Shown here: in pieces, positions 20,908 through 29,939 of the stretch
Layout: each line of letters opens with the position of its first letter
Position numbering within the stretch: the first letter of the stretch is position 1
NCBI RefSeq assembly: GCF_000368685.1
Contig: NZ_KB849628.1
Coordinates: 795,228 to 859,227, forward strand
Source: Acinetobacter baylyi DSM 14961 = CIP 107474
GTDB taxonomy: Bacteria; Pseudomonadota; Gammaproteobacteria; Pseudomonadales; Moraxellaceae
Length of the DNA stretch: 64,000 nt
Reading direction: 5' to 3'
Notes under the pieces: generated by a model
What the model saw: only the letters and a program-made list of their open reading frames with translations
The model's database searches: none
Told to the model about the DNA's origin: nothing
Made by a program: the position numbers and the translations under genes

Positions 20908-22086
20908 ATGTCAAAAATTATGATTGCAGCAGCAGCCCGAACCCCGATGGGAAGTTTTCAGGGAAGTCTTGCTGGCTTAACTGCACCTGATCTGGGTGCC
21001 GTCGTCATTCAGCGCGTATTAGAACAAACACAAATTCCAGCAGCAGATATTGATGAAGTCATTATGGGTTGTGTTTTGCCAGCAGGACTCAAACAGGCTC
21101 CAGCACGTCAGGCCATGCGTCAAGCAGGCTTGCCCGACCATGTGGGGGCGACAACCATCAATAAAGTCTGTGGCTCTGGTATGAAAGCGACTATGTTTGC
21201 AGCCGATGCAATTCTAGCAGGCAGTATTCAGATTGCGGTGGTTGGCGGTATGGAATCCATGACCAATTCGCCTTATTTGTTGCCTAAAGCTCGATCTGGC
21301 TATCGTATGGGTCACGGACAAGTACTCGATCATATGTTTTTAGATGGTTTGGAAGATGCTTATACAGGCCGTGCCATGGGTTCTTTTGCCCAAGACATGG
21401 CAAATCAAAAAGGTTACACCCGTGAACAGATGGATGCGTTTGCGATTCGCTCGCTGACTCGCGCGCAACACGCCATTACAGCAGGCCATTTCCAATCTGA
21501 AATTGCACCAGTCACCGTAGCTACCCGTAAAGGCGACATAACCGTATCTGAGGATGAAAATCCAGGCAATGCAAAAATAGATAAAATTCCGAGCTTGCGT
21601 CCAGCGTTTGCTAAAGATGGAACGATTACTGCTGCCAATTCCAGCTCCATCAGTGATGGTGCATCTGCTTTGCTCATTACTTCAGAACAACAAGCAGAGC
21701 AGCGTGGCCTCAAAGTATTAGCAGAAATTAAGGGTTACACCACTCATTCACAGCTTCCCGCCGAATTTACCATCGCACCTGTCGGAGCGATTGAAAAATT
21801 ACTTAAAAAAATTGGCTGGACAGCAGAAGAGGTCGATCTGTGGGAAATCAATGAAGCTTTTGCCATGGTCACCATGGCCGCGATTGATGCTTTCAAGCTC
21901 GACGCAGAGAAGGTCAATATCAACGGTGGCGCATGTGCATTAGGTCATCCGCTTGGCTCATCGGGCTCCAGAATCATTGTCACGCTTATTCATGCGCTAA
22001 AACGTCTGGGCAAACGTAAAGGGATTGCAGCACTATGTATCGGCGGCGGTGAAGCCACTGCCCTTGCCATAGAACTTGTCGATTAA
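20908..22086 (+). CDS. atoB: acetyl-CoA acetyltransferase (thiolase)
   Basis: A 392-residue thiolase that cleaves acetoacetyl-CoA into two acetyl-CoA. The acylated cysteine is C88 in NKVCGSGMKA; the other active-site elements are ALGHPLGSSGSR and the C-terminal cysteine in CIGGGEATAL. The ATG at 20908 is chosen because AAGAAGGA lies eight bases before it; an ATG two codons earlier is too close. This completes the 3-hydroxybutyrate to acetyl-CoA route. Confidence 0.93.
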   Translation: MSKIMIAAAARTPMGSFQGSLAGLTAPDLGAVVIQRVLEQTQIPAADIDEVIMGCVLPAGLKQAPARQAMRQAGLPDHVGATTINKVCGSGMKATMFAADAILAGSIQIAVVGGMESMTNSPYLLPKARSGYRMGHGQVLDHMFLDGLEDAYTGRAMGSFAQDMANQKGYTREQMDAFAIRSLTRAQHAITAGHFQSEIAPVTVATRKGDITVSEDENPGNAKIDKIPSLRPAFAKDGTITAANSSSISDGASALLITSEQQAEQRGLKVLAEIKGYTTHSQLPAEFTIAPVGAIEKLLKKIGWTAEEVDLWEINEAFAMVTMAAIDAFKLDAEKVNINGGACALGHPLGSSGSRIIVTLIHALKRLGKRKGIAALCIGGGEATALAIELVD

Positions 22087-22098
22087 ACCCAAATATAA

Positions 22099-22125
22099 AG
22101 GACGGAACATGTCATGATCCGTCCT
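22099..22125. terminator. hairpin between converging atoB and biotin carboxylase genes
   Basis: AGGACGGA (22099-22106) pairs with TCCGTCCT (22118-22125) around an eleven-base loop. It stands just after the atoB stop. No clear T-run follows, so termination efficiency is uncertain. Confidence 0.5.
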
Positions 22126-22210
22126 GATATGGATTTAATTCAATCGTTCAACTGATAAGTTTCTACAGGCTCACAAAGTCCTATCGAATCAGTTTACTCA
22201 TCCTCTGGCT

Positions 22211-23941
22211 TTATTGGAGAATTTCAGCAATTTTTTGATCAGCATGACAGGTCATGCCTGGCACTGCCAAATGCTGGATTTTTCCAGCCTGATGAGCAAC
22301 CACTGGAATTTCCATTTTCATGGCTTCCATAATCGCCACAACAGCCCCCTGCTCGACCTGATCCCCTTCCTGTATTTTCCATGTACTAATCACCCCGTTA
22401 ATCGGCGCACGTAAATCATTCGTAGTCAAACTGGCTGTTTTTTCAGAACTGGTTTCAATGGGTTGAGTGGCAATGGTATTGAATAAACCTGCGGGTAATC
22501 CCACAACGTGCATTTTGCCGTCAATCTCAATCGGATAACGCTGCAAATTGGCATCCTGAGTAAACTGGCTACGTGGCTGAGGCTCAAATTGCTGCTGAAA
22601 ATTCTCCTCGATCCAGCGTGTGTGTACTTGAAAATCATCAACAAAATCTGCTTCGTTCACTATCGCACGATGAAATGCTAAAACTGAAGCAACCCCGTCA
22701 ATTTCAAAAGCGGCCAAAGCACGTTTGGCACGTTGCAAACAAATGTCACGTGTCGGGCCAGAAATAATCAGTTTAGCCATGAGTGAGTCGAAGTGCCGAG
22801 ATACCAGACTACCCGAAAACACGCCTGTATCCACCCGTACACCTAAACCCGTTGGTGGTGTAAAGGTTTTAATCTGCCCAAACGCAGGGATAAATCCTCT
22901 TGCTGGGTCTTCGGCATTCATCCGAAACTCAATGGCATGGCCTTGTGCTACAGGTGTTGTTTGAACGCTCAGCGGATTACCCAAAGCAATTGAAATCTGC
23001 TCTGCAACCAGATCCATGCCTGAGGTCTGTTCTGTTACTGGATGTTCAACTTGTAATCGCGTATTCACCTCTAAAAACGAGAGTTTGCCATCACGACTCA
23101 GCAGATATTCGACGGTTCCTGCACCAACATAATCAGCCGCACGGCAGATGTTACGAGACGATTCTAAAATTTGCTGATAAATCGTGTCGTCAATGAACGG
23201 TGCAGGCGCTTCCTCAACCAACTTTTGATTACGGCGTTGCAGAGAACAATCACGTGTACCAACCACCACGACATGGCCATGTTGATCTGCAATAATTTGC
23301 GCTTCAATATGCCGTGGCTTATCCAGATATTGCTCGACAAAACACTCACCACGTCCAAAAGCAGTGACCGCTTCACGCACTGCCGACTCATATAACGTTT
23401 CGACTTCTTCAAGTGTCCAAACCACTTTCAGACCACGTCCACCACCGCCATAAGCTGCTTTAATGGCAATAGGCAAACCTACTGCCTTGGCAAAATCCAG
23501 CGCTTGTTTTGAGTTTTGCAACGGTTCAGAGATTCCTTGTACCAAGGGTGCCCCTACAGAAGCAGCAATTTTACGCGCTTCAATTTTATCGCCGAGTTTT
23601 TGAATACTGTGTGGTGAAGGTCCAATCCAGATCAATCCAGCATCCAGGACAGCCTGAGCAAATTCAGCCCGTTCAGACAAAAAACCATAGCCTGGATGAA
23701 TCATGGTTGCCTGAGATTTTTGGGCAATCTCAATAATACGTGGAATATTCAAATAAGTGTCTTTGGCAGTGATGCCTGACAATGACCATGCTTCATCGGC
23801 CAGTTTGACATGTAAACTCTGAATATCATCGTCGGCATAAATTGCCACAGATCCAATATCCAGATCTTTACACGCCTGAATAATTCGCACTGCAATTTCA
23901 CCACGGTTGGCAATTAAAATTTTATGTTTTTGATTGTTCAT
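22211..23941 (-). CDS. biotin carboxylase fused to a biotin carboxyl carrier domain
   Basis: A 576-residue protein. Residues about 5-450 are an acetyl-CoA-carboxylase-type biotin carboxylase (ILIANRGEIAVRI, the glycine-rich ATP loop AAYGGGGRGLKVV, EVNTRLQVEHPVTE). The C-terminal about 75 residues are a biotinyl domain with K542 in EAMKME as the biotin site. It is the last gene of the pxp/kip-like operon and its ATG overlaps the stop of the fused PxpB-PxpC gene (ATGA). Because AHS1/AHS2 domains also form the carboxyltransferase of urea carboxylase, the two proteins together resemble a split biotin-dependent carboxylase; the substrate is unknown. Confidence 0.88.
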   Translation of the reverse strand: MNNQKHKILIANRGEIAVRIIQACKDLDIGSVAIYADDDIQSLHVKLADEAWSLSGITAKDTYLNIPRIIEIAQKSQATMIHPGYGFLSERAEFAQAVLDAGLIWIGPSPHSIQKLGDKIEARKIAASVGAPLVQGISEPLQNSKQALDFAKAVGLPIAIKAAYGGGGRGLKVVWTLEEVETLYESAVREAVTAFGRGECFVEQYLDKPRHIEAQIIADQHGHVVVVGTRDCSLQRRNQKLVEEAPAPFIDDTIYQQILESSRNICRAADYVGAGTVEYLLSRDGKLSFLEVNTRLQVEHPVTEQTSGMDLVAEQISIALGNPLSVQTTPVAQGHAIEFRMNAEDPARGFIPAFGQIKTFTPPTGLGVRVDTGVFSGSLVSRHFDSLMAKLIISGPTRDICLQRAKRALAAFEIDGVASVLAFHRAIVNEADFVDDFQVHTRWIEENFQQQFEPQPRSQFTQDANLQRYPIEIDGKMHVVGLPAGLFNTIATQPIETSSEKTASLTTNDLRAPINGVISTWKIQEGDQVEQGAVVAIMEAMKMEIPVVAHQAGKIQHLAVPGMTCHADQKIAEILQ

Positions 23942-25527
23942 GTTGACTCTTTATCCAAATCTAAAATTTCTGACTTTTGACGAAACTGTATCAAACAACC
24001 TGGCGGAATCTGGGCAACACGGTCTAGATGGTCAATGGCAATAGCACCTAGTACCGGATAACCACCCGTAAGTGGATGATCATTCATGAATAAAACAGGC
24101 TGTCCATTCGGCGGGATCTGTAAGGCACCTGTACAGGTTCCTTCACTGGCAAGCTCACCATGAATCTGACGTTTAAGCGGTAACCCGGCACTTAAACGTA
24201 AACCAATCCGATTACTTTCCTGCGTCACCAACCATTGCTGTTGAAAAAACTGAGTTAGACTTTCTGGCTCAAACCAGTCCGTACGTGGGCCGAGGATTAC
24301 ATCTACTTCAACTACATCGCCTATTTTTGGAAGCTGTTGTGCGCATTTTTCATGAAGTAAGACACTGCCAACCGATAATTCTGCTGAATAAATAAAATCA
24401 TGCGGTTTTAAAGGTGGCGTACCTAGTTCTGCCAACGTGTCAAAACTTGCACTGCCGAGTATTTTTTCTGTTTTAATGCCGCCGCGAATGGCAAGATAAT
24501 GGCGTAAGCCCGCATGCGGGGAATCGATATAAAGCAGATCACCACAATCCAGTGCAATAGGTGAATAATCGGGCACCTTGACCTGGGCCTGACCTGCATA
24601 GCTCACCCCAATATGACTTGCTGCTCCCGTGACTGCAACGACAGTAGATTGCAACACTTTTAGCTTTAAGCCACCGTTCAGGATTTCAATGACCGCAGCA
24701 TGATCAGGATTTCCCACAATACGATTTGCCTGAGACAATGCAGTCTGATCCATTGCCCCCGAACGCCCCACGCCAAGTGCAGCTTGATGTGTTCGCCCCT
24801 GATCTTGAACCAGACTTTGCAAACCAGTTTGTAATAATTCAAAAACAGGCTGAAGATGTTGCTCAGGCTGCCTAGGTATTTTAATTTCGGGTACGACCAC
24901 ATGGCTGGGCTGGCGTGTAATATCACGGAATATCACCTGAGCGCCAGCCCGTAATAGTGCAGGTGGATCACGATGTATGTCCCACATCTGTTGGGGAGTA
25001 GATCCGATCAACTGCCATCCACCAGGGCTATCTTTAGGATAGATACCTGTATATTCCCCTGCCAATGCAACAGAACCTGCCTGAATTTTTTTACGTGGTG
25101 AGCTTAATCGTGGAATGCTCCCAAATGGATGATCTGGACTGTTTAGATAACCAAACCCTGGTGCAAAACCAATAAATGCAACGTTCCAACAGGTATTACT
25201 ATGCCGATAAATCACTTCAGACACCGTTACACCCAATAATTCAGCAACATGATGCAAATCTGGACCATCATAGGTCACATCAATCACCACTTTGGCTACA
25301 GAATGCCGTTGCTGCCTCTCAATCCTTTGTGATTTGATGTAACGGATAAGTGCACTGACTTCGGTATTTAATCGATCAAAATAAACCAAAATAGTGGTGG
25401 CAGCAGGAATCATTTCTACAATATGAGGATGTTTGATAGTTTCTAAATGACGAAACAACGCAACAGTATGTTCAGGATCATTCAGTTCAATTAAAAAACT
25501 GTCCAGATTGACGGCTAAAAAACGCAT
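23938..25527 (-). CDS. fused PxpB-PxpC (KipI-KipA) 5-oxoprolinase subunits / carboxyltransferase-like
   Basis: A 529-residue fusion. The N-terminal about 210 residues are AHS1 (KipI/PxpB): FIGFAPGFGYL, SPRKKIQAGSVALAGEYTGIYP and SPGGWQLIG. From about residue 225 the AHS2 (KipA/PxpC) domain follows: GRSGAMDQTALSQANRIVGN, SHIGVSYAG and DYSPIALDCGD. In Bacillus these are separate proteins of the ATP-dependent 5-oxoprolinase PxpABC. A TTG three codons upstream would also open the frame, but GGGAG is correctly spaced only for the ATG at 25527. The adjacent biotin carboxylase gene leaves open a biotin-dependent carboxyltransferase role. Confidence 0.87.
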   Translation of the reverse strand: MRFLAVNLDSFLIELNDPEHTVALFRHLETIKHPHIVEMIPAATTILVYFDRLNTEVSALIRYIKSQRIERQQRHSVAKVVIDVTYDGPDLHHVAELLGVTVSEVIYRHSNTCWNVAFIGFAPGFGYLNSPDHPFGSIPRLSSPRKKIQAGSVALAGEYTGIYPKDSPGGWQLIGSTPQQMWDIHRDPPALLRAGAQVIFRDITRQPSHVVVPEIKIPRQPEQHLQPVFELLQTGLQSLVQDQGRTHQAALGVGRSGAMDQTALSQANRIVGNPDHAAVIEILNGGLKLKVLQSTVVAVTGAASHIGVSYAGQAQVKVPDYSPIALDCGDLLYIDSPHAGLRHYLAIRGGIKTEKILGSASFDTLAELGTPPLKPHDFIYSAELSVGSVLLHEKCAQQLPKIGDVVEVDVILGPRTDWFEPESLTQFFQQQWLVTQESNRIGLRLSAGLPLKRQIHGELASEGTCTGALQIPPNGQPVLFMNDHPLTGGYPVLGAIAIDHLDRVAQIPPGCLIQFRQKSEILDLDKEST

Positions 25528-25554
25528 ATTTTGCAATCTCCCTTGACCTCTGGT

Positions 25555-26367
25555 TTATAGCATCCATGCTTGATCTGGCACGTCTGTAATCAGCATATAT
25601 CCAGGTGCATGGCTGATCGCAAAAGGTACTTTAGAGCGCATGACTGCTGCTTGTGGCGTCACACCGCATGCCCAAAATACGGGAATCTCACCGTCCAATA
25701 TACGTGGAAAATCACCAAAATCTGGCTTGGAAAGATCGGCAATTCCTAAACTTTTGGGGTCACCAATATGTACAGGTGCACCGTGTACTCTTGGCATTTT
25801 GGCAGTAATTTGTACTGCCTGACTGACCTGAGCAGCGGGAATTGGACGCATTGAAACCACCATATTTCCAGAGATACGACCCGCAGACGCACAAGGAATA
25901 TTACTCAGATACATCGGGACATTACGTTGATCTGTAATATGTCGAACCTCAATTCCTGCATTGAGTAAAGCACTTTCAAAAGAAAAGCTACAACCGATCA
26001 GGAAAGTCACCAGATCTGGATGATTGTTCCAGATTGATGTTGCATCATTGACTTCATCGACGCATTGGCCATACTCCCAGATCCGATAACGAGGAAAATC
26101 TGTTCGGATATCATGCTGTTTATCCTGAATCAGTCTGGATTGAAACTGACCTGCATCTATGACATCGAGTACAGGGCAACTTTGTGGATTACGCTGGGTG
26201 TAAAGCAGAAAGTCGTAAGCCCAATCCTGAGGAACAGAGATCATATTTACTTGCGTCAAACCATTCGCCATGCCAGCCGTAGGTCGATCATAACCTTCAC
26301 GGATTGCTAGCCGTACCTTCTGCGCCTCAAGTAAAGATTCTGGGGGTGCCAAAATGGATGTATTCAT
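25555..26367 (-). CDS. putative hydro-lyase of the YcsI / UPF0317 (DUF1445) family
   Basis: A 270-residue protein with the family pattern ([19 protein letters not shown], then [19 protein letters not shown] and VVSMRPI). Some family members are annotated as D-glutamate cyclases, which would produce 5-oxo-D-proline, but the reaction here is not established. Its ATG follows the pxpA stop with no gap. The position between PxpA and PxpB-PxpC is the same as ycsI in the Bacillus kip operon. Confidence 0.85.
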   Translation of the reverse strand: MNTSILAPPESLLEAQKVRLAIREGYDRPTAGMANGLTQVNMISVPQDWAYDFLLYTQRNPQSCPVLDVIDAGQFQSRLIQDKQHDIRTDFPRYRIWEYGQCVDEVNDATSIWNNHPDLVTFLIGCSFSFESALLNAGIEVRHITDQRNVPMYLSNIPCASAGRISGNMVVSMRPIPAAQVSQAVQITAKMPRVHGAPVHIGDPKSLGIADLSKPDFGDFPRILDGEIPVFWACGVTPQAAVMRSKVPFAISHAPGYMLITDVPDQAWML

Positions 26368-27132
26368 TTAATTCACCTCACAGAATGATCGGATTTCAAT
26401 GCCTTCGGTAAGCAAAGCATTTCGAATGGCTGCTGCCATGCTTAACGCGCCGTCCGTATCACCATGCAAGCAAATACTTTGTGCAGATATTGGGGTAAAA
26501 TGACCATCAATTGAAATCACGCCGCCCTCCTGAATCATCTTCACCACACGCTTTGCCACAAAATCTGGATCATGCAGCACCGCTCCTGCCAAGCGTCGTG
26601 AGACTAAAGAACCATCTGCATTGTAGGCGCGATCTGCAAAAGCTTCAGCCACTACATTTAGTCCATTTTGCTGTGCAAAAGTGATGAGTGGAGAACCCGC
26701 TAACCCCACCAATATCAAATCTGAATCAAGGCATTTGATTGCATCAAGCACTGCCTGAGCCTGTTGCAAATCAGTGGCAATGGTATTGTAAAGCGCGCCA
26801 TGAGGCTTAACGTATTTGACCGTTGTTCCCGCAGCTTTGGCTAAACCCTGTAATGCAGAAATTTGATACATTACATCGGTAAGTAATTCATCATATGAAA
26901 GCTGCATATTACGGCGACCAAATCCAGCCAAATCTGGATAGGAGACATGTGCACCAACGGTTACACCCAGTTTAGCAGCTTGCTTTAAGGTTTTAAAAAT
27001 CCCAAGCGGATCACCTGCATGAAAGCCACAGGCAATATTGGCACTGCTGACCATGGGTAAAATCTGCTCATCATTTCCCATTATCCATGACCCATAGCTT
27101 TCACCCAAATCACTGTTTAAGTCGATACGCAT
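26368..27132 (-). CDS. pxpA: 5-oxoprolinase subunit A (LamB/YcsF family)
   Basis: A 254-residue LamB/YcsF-family protein; the start [38 protein letters not shown] and HGALYN are hallmark segments. In Bacillus, PxpA with PxpB and PxpC hydrolyses 5-oxoproline to glutamate using ATP. AAGGAC lies nine bases before the ATG. It is the second gene of the operon after the NRAMP-like permease. Confidence 0.92.
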   Translation of the reverse strand: MRIDLNSDLGESYGSWIMGNDEQILPMVSSANIACGFHAGDPLGIFKTLKQAAKLGVTVGAHVSYPDLAGFGRRNMQLSYDELLTDVMYQISALQGLAKAAGTTVKYVKPHGALYNTIATDLQQAQAVLDAIKCLDSDLILVGLAGSPLITFAQQNGLNVVAEAFADRAYNADGSLVSRRLAGAVLHDPDFVAKRVVKMIQEGGVISIDGHFTPISAQSICLHGDTDGALSMAAAIRNALLTEGIEIRSFCEVN

Positions 27133-27144
27133 GTTATTTCGTCC

Positions 27145-28371
27145 TTATAACGTTTTGAGATAGTTGAAAATCGTATTAAAAGAGACATACCCCATATACC
27201 ATGTAAGTAAACACGTCAGTACCCCTAAAACGGTTAACCAGATTGGATAGTGATAGCCTCCCAGCAGATCTTTACGACACGCTGCCACATATACAAATAA
27301 GGTGAGACCAATCGGTAATACCAAACCGTTTAAGCCCCCAACGAACACCAACAGGCTGGCTGGCGTTGCACCAATCAGTACATAAATGAGAAGTGCCAGT
27401 GCAATAAAAATAATGGTACATACATTACGTTGCTTCAGATTGAGATCTTTTTTAAATACTGTAAAGAATGATACTGAGGTATAGGCAGCACCAATTGAGC
27501 TACTGATACCCGCAGCCCAGAAGATCAAACCAAAAAGTTTAAATCCAAACTCACCTGCCGCATACTGAAATGCCTGTGCGGCTGGATTGGCATTATGTGA
27601 AGCCAGATCAATTGTTGCACCACTGACGACTACACCCAAAATCGCCAAAAACAGGACATAACGCATAATACCCACCACCACAATGCCTTTGGTGGCAGCA
27701 CGGGCAACTTCGTCAATATGTTCAGGCCCCACTGTCCCTTTATCGAGTAAACGGTGCGCACCGGCATAGCAGATATATCCACCCACTGTTCCCCCTACAA
27801 TGGTGGTAATACTGGCAAAATCGATATGACTGGGCAGAATGGTTTGATGAAAGGCATCCGCCATTGGTGGTGCGACAATAAACGCGACAATCACAATAAT
27901 TGCAATTTTTAAAATACCCAGAATAATCATGCTTTTGTCTACAACCAGACTGGCTTTACGCGACGCAAAAATCAGAATGGCTAAAGCACCACTAATCACA
28001 CCTCCCCACTTGGTATCTAGTCCAAATAAAGCATTTAATCCCAACGCTGCACCGGCGATGTTTCCAATATTAAAAAAGAAGCCGCCAAAAATCACCAAAA
28101 CGGCCAGTACATAACCACTACCTGGCAATGCTAAATTGGCTACATCTGGCGCGCACTTTTGTGTCAGCGTCACGACACGCCAGATATTCTGCTGCATCAC
28201 ATAATCAATGATGATTGAGAGTAAAATTCCAAAACCGAAAGCAGCACCCATTTTTACAGTAAAGGTTGCTGTTTGGGTAAGAAACCCTGGCCCCATGGCT
28301 GACGTTGCCATTAAAAAAATCGAAGCAACAATCGCCCATTGCCGTTCACTAAAAAAAGATTTTTTTTCCAT
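27145..28371 (-). CDS. NRAMP-like permease (YcsG type)
   Basis: A 408-residue, roughly eleven-span membrane protein of the NRAMP superfamily, first gene of the operon. The first span reads SAMGPGFLTQTATF, so the metal-coordinating DPGN motif of true manganese/iron transporters is absent, and I find no MPH motif in the sixth span. An organic or amino-acid-like substrate such as 5-oxoproline is therefore more plausible than a divalent metal. The arrangement permease, pxpA, hydro-lyase, pxpB-pxpC parallels Bacillus ycsG-ycsF-ycsI-kipI-kipA. Confidence 0.82.
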   Translation of the reverse strand: MEKKSFFSERQWAIVASIFLMATSAMGPGFLTQTATFTVKMGAAFGFGILLSIIIDYVMQQNIWRVVTLTQKCAPDVANLALPGSGYVLAVLVIFGGFFFNIGNIAGAALGLNALFGLDTKWGGVISGALAILIFASRKASLVVDKSMIILGILKIAIIVIVAFIVAPPMADAFHQTILPSHIDFASITTIVGGTVGGYICYAGAHRLLDKGTVGPEHIDEVARAATKGIVVVGIMRYVLFLAILGVVVSGATIDLASHNANPAAQAFQYAAGEFGFKLFGLIFWAAGISSSIGAAYTSVSFFTVFKKDLNLKQRNVCTIIFIALALLIYVLIGATPASLLVFVGGLNGLVLPIGLTLFVYVAACRKDLLGGYHYPIWLTVLGVLTCLLTWYMGYVSFNTIFNYLKTL

Positions 28372-28733
28372 AGAATATGTTCGCTCTTTGCTGTGCCTGA
28401 AACCAGAAGCTCTCTGACCTAAAGTAGAAGCAGTTTTAAGCTGTGATACAGCTTGTGGCTTTTATTTAATTAATCACAGCACAACGACTTGGTACAATCT
28501 TTAACCAGTTTTTTTATAAAAATATAAGCAATTGATTTATATAAGATATTTAAATTGTTTTAGATTAATAATCTATGCTTATGGATAGTGATTATGTTTA
28601 CTTATATATACAAAAATATTTTAAATAAAAACAATATGTTATTGGTGCATCATGCACAAATACTGGGCATATATTGCACCAATATCCTGCTTAAATTTAA
28701 AAAGCAAGATTGAGAAGTAGAGGGATTTATTTG
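28372..28733. other. promoter region of the pxp operon with two inverted repeats
   Basis: 362 bp without a gene between the lysR stop and the permease start. AAGCTGT (28438-28444) pairs with ACAGCTT (28448-28454). A perfect nine-base inverted repeat, ATTGGTGCA (28641-28649) and TGCACCAAT (28675-28683), encloses a further TGCATGATGCA-like element. The first is a candidate operator, the second either an operator or the 3' hairpin of the lysR transcript. Confidence 0.5.
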
Positions 28734-29663
28734 CTATACATAATGATCACCATCAAATTGATTATTCAATTTGCGTAAAGATTGCTGAGCAATCTGATAA
28801 GCCATTTTAGAAAGCTGCTGCTTGACCAAATCATCTTTACCCGCGACATAGATACAGGAAAAACGAAAAGGCTTGAGAGTGAGTTCGGCAGGTAAAATTT
28901 GTAAGCGTCGCTCTCGCAATTCATGAATAACAGACAAGTGCGGAATAATACCAATCCCCATCCCTTCTTCTGTCATCTTAATTAAGGTGGCCAATGAGTA
29001 ACTGGTAATGGTTTTTGGCTCTTTAAACTGATGTAAAGTGAGCTGTTTTTTTAAATCGACATAGGGATACGTGGTTTTAGGGTAAGTCAAAATTGTCGTT
29101 TGAGAAATATCTTTGAGTGAAAGCTGCCTTGACATAAATCGTTTATGAAAACGAGGTGCGATTAAAAAACTATGCTGGAATTCACATAAGGGCAATTCTA
29201 TACAATCAAAATCACAGCCAGATTCGAGTAAAAAGGCCATATCAAGCTCACCCGATTGGACTGCCTGCTTCAATACTGGCGTAATATTAATCACAATATC
29301 AATGGTGACTTGCGGAAATTCCAGTTGAACTTGTTCTATAAAATCAACCAGCCAAGTATGTACAATCGTTTCTGCAACCCCAAGACGAATCGTGGCTTGA
29401 ATCGCTTTATTTTCAGACAAGGCCTTTAACAAATCCTGATTCAGTTGAATATATTTTTCAGCATATTCATATACCACTTTGCCTTTGTCAGTCAGTTGCA
29501 GGCTTCGAGATGTACGTTCCAATAATTTCACCCCCAGTTCTTGTTCAAAACTGTTCAAACGCTGGGAAACTGCTGGTTGGGTTGTATTTAACTTGACCGC
29601 AGCCTTATTAAAACTATTTAAACGTGCCACCCAATAAAAATTTTCGATACTTTTAAAATTCAT
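28734..29663 (-). CDS. LysR-family regulator
   Basis: A 309-residue LysR protein with a typical N-terminal winged helix (YWVARLNSFNKAAVKLNTTQPAVSQRL) and periplasmic-binding-like effector domain. It is on the same strand as the pxp operon and directly upstream of it, so it probably controls that operon. Alternatively it controls the divergent GntR gene, 276 bp away. Confidence 0.85.
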   Translation of the reverse strand: MNFKSIENFYWVARLNSFNKAAVKLNTTQPAVSQRLNSFEQELGVKLLERTSRSLQLTDKGKVVYEYAEKYIQLNQDLLKALSENKAIQATIRLGVAETIVHTWLVDFIEQVQLEFPQVTIDIVINITPVLKQAVQSGELDMAFLLESGCDFDCIELPLCEFQHSFLIAPRFHKRFMSRQLSLKDISQTTILTYPKTTYPYVDLKKQLTLHQFKEPKTITSYSLATLIKMTEEGMGIGIIPHLSVIHELRERRLQILPAELTLKPFRFSCIYVAGKDDLVKQQLSKMAYQIAQQSLRKLNNQFDGDHYV

Positions 29664-29939
29664 GACGTAAAACCATTATATCCTTATGTCACTGATCGCT
29701 TCTGGCTGGATCTAAAATATCTATCCCTTATCTAAAATTGTGCCAAAACGCTATAACGTCAACGTATCAGGTTAATCACTATCAATATCATTCATTTAAA
29801 TTTAAAAAGCGATAATTTTATTCAGCAGTTTTTCAAATTAAAATACTTGTTTGTTGCATTTAATCAACGTTAAAATTATTCGGGCAATAGATTGAAAATA
29901 TTAAGTAAATTACTTCTCCCATAGAAAGTCTAACTCCAT

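Noticed and set aside
28397..28412. A sigma-54 promoter upstream of the NRAMP-like permease gene
   Set aside because: A GC...CC pattern is present on the right strand but the spacing is off by one base, so it was not called.
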